Assembly: GCA_036003885.1 (NCBI GenBank)
Contig: DASYSA010000016.1
Coordinates: 1-7,896 of the forward strand
Direction: 5' to 3'
Length of the DNA: 7,896 nucleotides
Source of the DNA: DASYSA01 sp036003885
GTDB taxonomy: Bacteria; Acidobacteriota; Blastocatellia; UBA7656
In this document: positions 1-6,607 of the stretch, piece after piece
Numbering within the stretch: position 1 is the first letter of the stretch
How the letters are laid out: every line of letters begins with the position of its first letter
The notes under the pieces: generated by a model
Database searches by the model: none
What the model was told of the DNA's origin: nothing
What the model saw: the letters and a program-made list of their open reading frames with translations, nothing else
Position numbers and translations under genes: made by a program

Positions 1-29
1 TGAGCAGAATGATTCTCTTGGAATTTTTT

Positions 30-146
30 CTAACCATCTTGGGATTGTACTCCTGGTAAGGTAGTCCGTATGTTGTATGAGGGCAGTGCGAGTCTCGCAC
101 TGTTTGCGATCTTACCATCTACTATTCGTTTAGCAATATAAATCAT
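30..146 (-). CDS. Possible small protein, 38 aa, unknown function
   Basis: This minus-strand frame starts with ATG (complement of 144-146) and ends with TAG (complement of 30-32). Its main support is a GGAGG (complement of 153-157) exactly 6 nt before the ATG, which is ideal spacing. The peptide begins MIYIAKRIVDGKIANSARL and has no evident domain, signal peptide or membrane segment. The perfect palindrome at 84-102 lies inside it and encodes the SARLAL stretch, so part of the frame may simply be repeat DNA. I saw no clear promoter for it. It could be a genuine small gene, the broken start of a larger one, or a chance frame; I do not recognise it. Confidence 0.25.
   Translation of the reverse strand: MIYIAKRIVDGKIANSARLALPSYNIRTTLPGVQSQDG
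84..102. repeat. Perfect 19-bp palindrome
   Basis: CAGTGCGAGTCTCGCACTG reads the same on both strands except for the central base. As RNA it would fold into an 8-bp stem with a 3-nt loop. Only TTTG follows it, so it is a poor intrinsic terminator for rightward transcription. It could be an operator, a short interspersed palindromic repeat or part of the leftward small frame. Confidence 0.6.
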
Positions 147-219
147 TAGAAGCCTCCACGATATCCAGACAATCCCGTGTGGCTCCCCCAGGTGTCGATC
201 GCCGCCTTAAACCTGCTCT

Positions 220-248
220 CTGCCTATCTGTCGCCCCTATGGTAAAAT
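220..248 (+). promoter_or_regulatory. Weak candidate promoter for the MGT glycosyltransferase
   Basis: TAAAAT at 243-248 matches the sigma-70 -10 box at five of six positions. The hexamer 17 bp upstream, CTGCCT at 220-225, matches the -35 box at only three of six. Transcription would begin near 255, leaving a leader of about 30 nt. No Shine-Dalgarno site precedes the ATG at 285, so translation initiation there is not explained by a standard site. Confidence 0.3.
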
Positions 249-284
249 TCCGCGCCTTGATTCCCTGAATGGTTCACTGATCAC

Positions 285-1496
285 ATGTCAAAGGCACTGT
301 TCTTCAGCCTGCCGCTGCACGGCCATATCAATCCTTCACTGCCCCTCGTCCGAGAGCTCGTTACACAGGGCGACGAGATCGTCTTCTATTCCTCCGAGCA
401 CTTCGCCGCGAAGATCGAACAGAGAGGCGCCCACTATCGACCCTATAGAAACGCGTTCCTTTCCGATCTGACACAGGTGCCCGAGAGAATGGATCAGCTC
501 TCCTGGCTGCTCATGCGCACAACCTCGGAAGTGCTCGACAACGAACTTGATGACTTTCGCGCCGAGAGGCCTGACTACCTCATCACGGATTCGGTCGCGC
601 CCTGGGGTCAGTGGGTCGCCGAAGTGCTCGGCGTGCCGGTGGTAACATCGGTCCCAACCTTCGCCTTCAACCGGCGCGTACTGGCTTTCGGATTTGCGCA
701 CGGGGTGCGCCCCCGCAGTGGCCGGAGCCTTCTAGCCAAAATGCGACACCTGAGCAAGGCGCTCATGCTCAGGAAGCGGCTGCGACATCGCTACGGTGTA
801 CGCGGCCCGGGCATGATGGGCTTGATGTTCGGCCACTCGAACTTGAACATCGTATATACCTCTCGTCACTTTCAGCCTCGCGTCGAAACGTTCGACGATA
901 GCTTCCAATTCGTCGGACCGTCAATTACTCCCCGGACCGAGACTATCCCCTTCCCCTGGGACCAGGTCAGGCATCCCGTGATTGTCTATGTCTCGCTCGG
1001 TACACTGTTCAACACCGACACATCGTTCTATCGGAATTGCTTCGAGGCATTCCGGGGCGAGGATCTCCAGGTGATCATGTCGGTTGGGAATAATGTATCG
1101 CCGGAAAGCCTGGGTCCGGGAGCGCCGAACTTCATCGTGCAAAGCTACGTCCCGCAACTCGAGGTGCTGGCGCGCGCCTCGGCCTTTGTGACGCACGGCG
1201 GCATGAACAGTGTCAGCGAGAGTCTCTCTCACGGCGTGCCCGTCGTGGTCATCCCGCAAATGGGCGAGCAGGAAATCGTGGGACGCAGGGTTGAAGACCT
1301 CGGGGCCGGTCTGTATCTTGCCAGGGCGGAAGTGACGGCGGAAAAGCTCCGCGACTCTGTCCGGCGACTTCTGGCGGAGGATCGCTTCCGTGAGCAGGCC
1401 GCGTTGGTACGCGAGTCTTTTCAGAGAGCGGGAGGTGTGGCGCGCGCCGCCCAGACCATCAAGTCATTCACGAAGTCCTCCAACATTATCGGCTAA
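285..1496 (+). CDS. MGT-family (GT1, GT-B fold) UDP-dependent glycosyltransferase
   Basis: This 403-residue cytosolic enzyme belongs to the macrolide-glycosyltransferase-like branch of family GT1, which transfers a sugar from a nucleotide donor to a small hydrophobic acceptor. The N-terminal acceptor domain opens with LHGHINPSLP (residues 11-20); H12 is the likely catalytic base of the HGHxNP motif. The C-terminal donor domain shows VSLGTLF (236-242), the loop YVPQLEVL (288-295), and the signature THGGMNSVSESL (303-314) followed by HGVPVVVIPQMGEQ (316-329), which binds the nucleotide sugar. Length and both half-domains are complete. The ATG at 285 is the first start in frame and places the HGH motif at the usual distance from the N-terminus. 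The acceptor cannot be deduced from sequence; macrolide, sterol, carotenoid and phenolic substrates are all known in the family. No polyketide or terpene genes lie nearby, so context gives no clue. Confidence 0.9.
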   Translation: MSKALFFSLPLHGHINPSLPLVRELVTQGDEIVFYSSEHFAAKIEQRGAHYRPYRNAFLSDLTQVPERMDQLSWLLMRTTSEVLDNELDDFRAERPDYLITDSVAPWGQWVAEVLGVPVVTSVPTFAFNRRVLAFGFAHGVRPRSGRSLLAKMRHLSKALMLRKRLRHRYGVRGPGMMGLMFGHSNLNIVYTSRHFQPRVETFDDSFQFVGPSITPRTETIPFPWDQVRHPVIVYVSLGTLFNTDTSFYRNCFEAFRGEDLQVIMSVGNNVSPESLGPGAPNFIVQSYVPQLEVLARASAFVTHGGMNSVSESLSHGVPVVVIPQMGEQEIVGRRVEDLGAGLYLARAEVTAEKLRDSVRRLLAEDRFREQAALVRESFQRAGGVARAAQTIKSFTKSSNIIG

Positions 1497-1581
1497 TCTC
1501 GCTAATAGGCGCGAATCAACGAGACCAGGATAATCAGGACCGACGGTTCCAGTTTTGATTGATCCCTCTCTTTTACCGGGA

Positions 1582-1610
1582 TTGTAAACCTGATTCAATG
1601 CCCATATAAT
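1582..1610 (+). promoter_or_regulatory. Strong sigma-70-like promoter for the DinB-like gene
   Basis: TTGTAA (1582-1587) and a perfect TATAAT (1605-1610) are separated by exactly 17 bp. Transcription would start near 1617, giving a leader of about 34 nt before the ATG at 1651. This is the best promoter match I found in the window, and it makes the DinB-like gene a separate transcription unit from the glycosyltransferase upstream. Confidence 0.65.
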
Positions 1611-1638
1611 CCCTCGTCGGTTGGCCCAACATCATCGT

Positions 1639-1644
1639 AGGAGG
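1639..1644 (+). promoter_or_regulatory. Shine-Dalgarno site that fixes the DinB-like start
   Basis: AGGAGG lies 6 nt before the ATG at 1651. It rules out the longer reading from TTG at 1621, which would place this site inside the coding sequence and add ten residues (MAQHHRRRFD) that come from the leader. Confidence 0.8.
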
Positions 1645-1650
1645 TTTGAT

Positions 1651-2133
1651 ATGACACTTCGAGAGTTCTATTTGCAGCGGCAACAGGCAGAAATCCCAGT
1701 CTTCATGAATGTACTCAAGGCGCTTCCAAAAGATCGGCTCAGCTATAAACCTGATGACCGCTCGCCGTCGGCAGAACAGCTCGTCTGGACGCTCACATGG
1801 GAACTTAACGCGTGTCTCGATGTAGTCAAAACGAATCAGGCCGAGTGGAAGTCCCTTCCACCCCCGCCCCTTGACGAGATGCTGGAGATGTTCGAACGCT
1901 GGTCGAACGAGTTGACGGATGTCGTTTCAAAGATGGACGAGGCATCCTGGGACCGGTCCGCAAAGTTTTACTACGAGGGCAAGGTCGTGTCGGAGCAGCC
2001 GGTGGGAACATTTCTCTGGTTCATTCTTTTCGACGCGATTCACCATCGGGGACAACTTTCAGCATATCTGCGGCCGATGGGCGCCAAGGTGCCGGCGATC
2101 TACGGCCCCTCCGCTGACTCGGCATCGGCGTAG
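1651..2133 (+). CDS. DinB/DUF664-like four-helix protein
   Basis: This 160-residue soluble protein resembles the DinB/YfiT-like superfamily, four-helix-bundle proteins that usually bind a metal through three histidines and often act as thiol-dependent transferases or damage-inducible proteins of unknown role. The recognisable part is the C-terminal AIHHRGQLSAYLRPMGAKVP (129-148) followed by IYGPSAD (150-156), a block typical of one DinB subgroup. The start follows an AGGAGG site and a near-consensus promoter. The protein contains only two histidines, H131 and H132. The first ligand position, near residue 50 in TLTWE, carries no histidine, and D128 sits where a HxxxHHRGQ pattern would have another. 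Metal binding is therefore uncertain, and enzymatic activity cannot be assumed. The neighbours give no functional hint. Confidence 0.8.
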   Translation: MTLREFYLQRQQAEIPVFMNVLKALPKDRLSYKPDDRSPSAEQLVWTLTWELNACLDVVKTNQAEWKSLPPPPLDEMLEMFERWSNELTDVVSKMDEASWDRSAKFYYEGKVVSEQPVGTFLWFILFDAIHHRGQLSAYLRPMGAKVPAIYGPSADSASA

Positions 2134-2380
2134 CAGCTACCAGAAGTTCGAGTTATTGGGTGCTTCAAAGAACGCAAAGGAAGCGCAGAGATCTGATTCG
2201 AGACTCTGCGCAGCCTTTGCGTTCTTTGCGCCTCTGCGGTGAAGGGCGTCTTCGCAACGGTTTCGCATCGAGGAAACCAAAACCGCCGAGTAGTCCCTCG
2301 AGTTCGGTTAGGTTGTAGCAACCTTCGGATGTAGTGCGTCTTTTCTCTAAGTGGACCAAAGGTCAACTCAACGGGAGGCT
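2134..2380. other. Gene-free spacer before the GT87 gene
   Basis: The spacer holds the large inverted repeat at 2167-2227 and a small hairpin, GGTTG-TAG-CAACC, at 2311-2323. I saw no convincing promoter for the downstream gene. Minus-strand frames across it encode the low-complexity residues AEAQRTQR and similar, which are translations of the repeat and not proteins. Confidence 0.6.
2167..2238. repeat. Long imperfect inverted repeat of the AAAGAACGCAAAGG type
   Basis: Arms at 2167-2190 and 2204-2227 are complementary at 22 of 24 positions around a 13-nt loop; the outer 14 bp (AAAGAACGCAAAGG against CCTTTGCGTTCTTT) are perfect. A further related unit, GCGCCTCTGCGG, continues to 2238, so TGCG recurs every 8-11 nt (ends at 2210, 2221, 2230, 2238). 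From memory, repeats of this wording are scattered through many environmental bacterial genomes. No T-tract follows, so it is not a classical terminator, although it could block 3' exonucleases downstream of the DinB-like gene. Confidence 0.85.
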
Positions 2381-3643
2381 ATGGCCAGATCAAAGAACAT
2401 TCGCGTCCGCACTTCGCCGCTCGCGGTGTTGACTGCGGTCGCGTTGCTGTTCCTGCTGATAGCGGGCGGGTTCTACTTCGCTCGCAGGTCCGGCACCGAT
2501 CTGCATCGCTATCAGAATGACTTCAATGTCTATTACCTCGCATCCCACGAGGTGATAGAAGGACGTGACCCTTACCAGAACTCACTTGGAGAGTGGACGC
2601 CCTACCTGTACCTGCCTCTGCTTGCCGAGTTGATCATCCCGCTCGCCCTGATGCCGCTGCAGGCCGCCGCTTACTTTTGGTTTCTGCTCGGCGCTGCATC
2701 GCTGATCGTCGCAGCCTGGATATCGGCCGCTCTGGCGCTCAAAGACGCGAACAACTCAGGCTCACAGCGTTTCATGGTATCGGCGCTCGCCGTTGTAGTC
2801 GTGATCAGGTTCGCTCTCGACAACTTCGACTACGGCCAGGTAAATACACTTGTCGCCGTATTGTCGGTCGCGCACGTCTTTCTTTACGAGAAGAACCGGA
2901 AATTGTCGTCGGCACTCGCCCTCGCGCTTGCAGCCTCGATCAAACTGACGCCTCTCATTCTGCTGGTCTATCATGTCGCAAAGCGAAGAACGAAGTTTGT
3001 TGCGGGCTGCATCCTTCTGTTCATATCAATAACAGCTTTGAGCTTCGCGCCTTTCGGCTCTCGCGCGCCCTCCGCTTTCCAGACGTTCTTTCACAGGACT
3101 GTGAAGAACGAACAGGGGTTCGACCTAGCCTATTCCGGTAATCAATCGTTGAGGGGGGCCGTCGCTCGACTGCGCGGAGATGACGAGGAATCAGCACGCA
3201 TCCCTGGCGACCCAATTACGCTGGCAATCTCTCTGGCGATGTTGGCAGGCTCAGCGCTCACGGCGATGCGGAAACCAGAGTCCTTCAGTTCACTTGCCTC
3301 ACTGTTCTGTTGCATCCCGCTGCTATCGCCGCTGGCATGGAAGGGCCATTTTGTAGCGCTGCTCTTTCCCGCTGCACTTCTAATATCAGATGTCGCTTCG
3401 AGGCCGAGAACCAAACTCAGTTACGGGTTCATCGCCGTTCTGATTGCAGCGTTTGCTCTCTTCAATCTCTCAAGCCCCAGGATCATCGGGCTGGCGGCAT
3501 CCGAATGGGTCGACCGGCATTCGCTGATCTGTGCGGGCGCGCTGCTGATCTATCTGGCTACAATCTGTTCCTCCACGCCGAGCGTGCGATCAGAACCTGG
3601 ATCGAGACAACAAGGGGGCGGGAGCCACGAATTACACGAATGA
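2381..3643 (+). CDS. GT87/DUF2029-type polytopic membrane glycosyltransferase
   Basis: This 420-residue integral membrane protein fits family GT87 (DUF2029), GT-C-fold enzymes whose best-known members are mycobacterial mannosyltransferases using polyprenyl-phosphate sugars. About ten hydrophobic helices are visible, the first at residues 13-33. Family hallmarks are the acidic loop QNDFNVYYLA (45-54) with D47 as likely catalytic residue, GRDPYQ (61-66), GQVN (152-155), SIKLTPLILL (186-195), NQSLRGA (254-260) and SPLAWKGHF (316-324). I chose ATG 2381 because GGGAGG lies at 2373-2378; its 2-nt spacing is unusually short, but the GTG at 2351 has no such site. The last residues (SHELHE) and the TGA stop lie inside a palindromic repeat, so the original C-terminus may have been replaced. 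Substrate unknown; mannosyl or arabinosyl transfer to a cell-envelope glycan is possible by family. Confidence 0.85.
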   Translation: MARSKNIRVRTSPLAVLTAVALLFLLIAGGFYFARRSGTDLHRYQNDFNVYYLASHEVIEGRDPYQNSLGEWTPYLYLPLLAELIIPLALMPLQAAAYFWFLLGAASLIVAAWISAALALKDANNSGSQRFMVSALAVVVVIRFALDNFDYGQVNTLVAVLSVAHVFLYEKNRKLSSALALALAASIKLTPLILLVYHVAKRRTKFVAGCILLFISITALSFAPFGSRAPSAFQTFFHRTVKNEQGFDLAYSGNQSLRGAVARLRGDDEESARIPGDPITLAISLAMLAGSALTAMRKPESFSSLASLFCCIPLLSPLAWKGHFVALLFPAALLISDVASRPRTKLSYGFIAVLIAAFALFNLSSPRIIGLAASEWVDRHSLICAGALLIYLATICSSTPSVRSEPGSRQQGGGSHELHE

Positions 3644-3707
3644 CACGAAGCTACACGAATCATTCGTGGTCATTCGTGCAATTCGTGTAATTCGTGGCCG
3701 CCCCTTG
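3611..3707. repeat. Hairpin-forming CACGAA/TTCGTG repeat array overlapping the GT87 stop codon
   Basis: CACGAA occurs at 3626, 3635, 3644 and 3654, and its complement TTCGTG at 3663, 3673, 3682 and 3691, in exact mirror register around 3661. Arms 3624-3659 and 3663-3698 match at 30 of 36 positions with a 3-nt loop. The outermost C-rich/G-rich tails (CAAGGGG at 3611 and CCCCTTG ending at 3707) extend the complementarity with small gaps. The TGA stop of the GT87 gene (3641-3643) comes from a repeat unit. The 9-nt period keeps reading frame, so both strands yield HELHE-like peptides. Confidence 0.9.
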
Positions 3708-3709
3708 CC

Positions 3710-3723
3710 GCAATCCGCAATCC
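3710..3723. repeat. Two tandem GCAATCC heptamers
   Basis: GCAATCC is repeated exactly twice, directly after the hairpin array. Two copies alone could be chance, but the 7-nt period is the same as that of the arrays at 5385-5426 and 6490-6599. Confidence 0.45.
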
Positions 3724-3777
3724 AATGACAACCCTCCCGGGGTTTGTTAATCTGCTGAAGTAAGCGGAGAGGTCATA

Positions 3778-5379
<1,602 letters not shown>

Positions 5380-5384
5380 GGTGC

Positions 5385-5426
5385 GTTGCGGGTTTCGCGT
5401 TTCGCGTTCCGCGTTCCGGGTTTCCG
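5385..5426. repeat. Degenerate heptamer tandem repeat (GTTTCGC type)
   Basis: Six consecutive 7-nt units run GTTGCGG, GTTTCGC, GTTTCGC, GTTCCGC, GTTCCGG, GTTTCCG. The array starts 6 nt after the mutase stop codon. Unlike the other arrays it has no head-to-head partner, so it does not form a long hairpin. Confidence 0.8.
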
Positions 5427-5476
5427 TCGCCAGACTCGGGTGGCAGAGAGCAAACGTTGTGCAAACGAGGCCAGTC

Positions 5477-5503
5477 ATGGAGAGCTTCATTCCGCGAGCT
5501 TAA
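5477..5503 (+). CDS. Possible 8-codon leader peptide coupled to dppD
   Basis: The frame MESFIPRA starts at ATG 5477 and has a GAGG at 5467-5470, six nt upstream. Its TAA shares the last base with the ATG of dppD (TAATG at 5501-5505). dppD has no Shine-Dalgarno site of its own at normal distance, so ribosomes finishing this mini-frame could restart on dppD. Such coupling is well known between overlapping bacterial genes. The frame is very short, so chance is a serious alternative. Confidence 0.3.
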   Translation: MESFIPRA

Positions 5504-6507
5504 TGAGCGACAACATCCTCGAGATCAAGAGACTCAGCACGCATTTCCCAGGCCCGGCCGGCACGGTCAAAGCGGTCAACGACGTCAACTTAACAATCGA
5601 GCGCGGGAGCACGCTGGCTCTGGTCGGCGAGTCGGGCAGCGGAAAGTCAGTCACGAGCCTGTCAATCATGCGCCTCATTCAGCAGCCCGGCGCGATCGCG
5701 GCAGGCGAGATCATCTTCAATGGACGCGACCTGCTCAAGCTCGACGCGGAAGAGATGCGCCGGTTGCGCGGCAGCAAAATCGCGATGGTCTTCCAGGACC
5801 CGATGACCTCGCTCAACCCTGTCTACACCGTCGGCGAGCAGATAGCAGAAGCAGTTCAGCTGCACGCGAGAATCGGACGACGGCGGGCATGGGCGAAGGC
5901 AGTTGAGATGATGCAACAGGTCAAGATCCCCGATGCCGAGCGCCGCGCCGGCGACTACCCGCATCAACTATCGGGAGGAATGCGACAACGTGTGATGATC
6001 GCGATGGCGCTGTGTTGTAAACCAGAGTTGCTGATCGCTGACGAGCCGACGACGGCGCTCGATGTGACAATTCAGGCAGAGATACTCGACTTGTTGCGAT
6101 CTCTCAAGAACGAGTTTGAACTCTCGATGCTGCTCATAACCCACGACCTGGGCGTGGTAGCTGAGACCGCTGATCGCGTGGCTGTCATGTACGCAGGAAG
6201 AATAGTCGAAGATGCACCCGTCCGCAGACTCTTTCGCGCGCCAAAGCACCCGTACACCGAAGGACTGCTGCGATCGGTGCCCCGGTTGACGGTGGAAGGA
6301 CTGAAGCTGCACAGGCTCGACACAATAGAGGGAAATGTTCCCAATCTACTCGCACTGCCACCGGGTTGCAGCTTCGCCCCGCGGTGTCAGTATGCAATCC
6401 CCGAGTGCTCCGCTGACGAGATTCCGCTCATCGCCATTGACGAAGGGCGGTCCTCGCGCTGCATTCGCTTCGATCGCGTTGGCGCGGAAGTGAAGAGTGA
6501 AGAGTGA
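5503..6507 (+). CDS. dppD: Oligo/dipeptide ABC transporter ATP-binding protein, DppD/OppD type
   Basis: This 334-residue cytoplasmic ATPase powers an importer of peptides or, in some relatives, nickel. Motifs in order are the Walker A GESGSGKS (42-49), Q-loop Q98 in FQDPMTSLNP, signature LSGGMRQR (156-163), Walker B LLIADE (176-181), the D-loop ALD and switch H214 in ITHDLG. The C-terminal oligopeptide-transporter extension (from about 245, KHPYTEGLLRSVP) carries C289, C295, C302 and C320, the four cysteines that hold a [4Fe-4S] cluster in characterised DppD proteins. I chose ATG 5503 because the family N-terminus (ILEIKRLSTHF) begins there; the upstream TTG at 5386 lies in repeat DNA. It lacks its own ribosome site but follows a mini-frame ending in TAATG. 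The final residues KSEE and the stop are in the repeat at 6490. No permease gene is adjacent. Confidence 0.93.
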   Translation: MSDNILEIKRLSTHFPGPAGTVKAVNDVNLTIERGSTLALVGESGSGKSVTSLSIMRLIQQPGAIAAGEIIFNGRDLLKLDAEEMRRLRGSKIAMVFQDPMTSLNPVYTVGEQIAEAVQLHARIGRRRAWAKAVEMMQQVKIPDAERRAGDYPHQLSGGMRQRVMIAMALCCKPELLIADEPTTALDVTIQAEILDLLRSLKNEFELSMLLITHDLGVVAETADRVAVMYAGRIVEDAPVRRLFRAPKHPYTEGLLRSVPRLTVEGLKLHRLDTIEGNVPNLLALPPGCSFAPRCQYAIPECSADEIPLIAIDEGRSSRCIRFDRVGAEVKSEE

Positions 6508-6599
6508 AGAGTGATGCGTGATGCGTGACAAGTGATGCGTGATGCGTGACAAGTGAATCACGTATCACGCATCACGCATCACGGACCACGCATCACTCT
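6490..6599. repeat. Heptamer GTGA/TCAC palindromic array filling the dppD-dppF gap
   Basis: Nine 7-nt units beginning GTGA run from 6490 to 6552 (three GTGAAGA, then GTGATGC, GTGATGC, GTGACAA twice, a 21-bp duplication). A last GTGA at 6553 is followed by six complementary heptamers (TCACGTA, TCACGCA twice, TCACGGA, CCACGCA, TCACTCT) to 6599. Arms 6518-6556 and 6558-6596 match at 33 of 39 positions. TGA falls at every seventh base, so all three forward frames are closed; the TCAC half does the same on the minus strand. The dppD stop (6505-6507) is one of these TGAs. The array leaves only 8 nt before dppF. Confidence 0.92.
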
Positions 6600-6607
6600 C
6601 CAAATCA

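Larger units (their letters stand above)
1..284. other. Leader region upstream of the first glycosyltransferase gene
   Basis: No confident gene is visible here. The stretch is more AT-rich at its left end than the rest of the window. It contains a leftward 38-codon frame with a good ribosome binding site, a perfect 19-bp palindrome and a weak promoter-like box just before the glycosyltransferase gene. A second leftward frame could start at 37 (ATG on the minus strand, MVRKNSKRIILL and on past the edge). It overlaps the end of the 38-codon frame by 8 nt, with an AGGAG 12 nt upstream. Too little of it is visible to call it a gene. If leftward genes do exist, this interval would be a divergent promoter region. 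Confidence 0.5.

Noticed and set aside
2100..2366. Minus-strand frames of 64 and 88 codons before the GT87 gene
   Set aside because: Their residues (AEAQRTQRLRR and similar) are translations of the inverted repeat at 2167-2238; no ribosome site or domain is seen.
2351..2380. GT87 start at GTG 2351
   Set aside because: No ribosome site precedes it, whereas GGGAGG lies just before ATG 2381.
3730..3745. Small hairpin AACCC/GGGTT as terminator before the mutase gene
   Set aside because: Five base pairs only and no run of T; too weak to call.
5386..5502. Longer dppD reading from TTG 5386
   Set aside because: The extra 39 residues come from the heptamer run and spacer; family proteins begin at the ILEIKRL segment.
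6346..6561. Minus-strand frame with HLSRITHHLSRITHH
   Set aside because: The N-terminal half is read from the GTGA/TCAC heptamers and the rest is antisense to dppD.
6490..6599. CRISPR-like array
   Set aside because: Units are 7 nt, contiguous and have no unique spacers; the second half is the reverse complement of the first. This is a palindromic tandem repeat.
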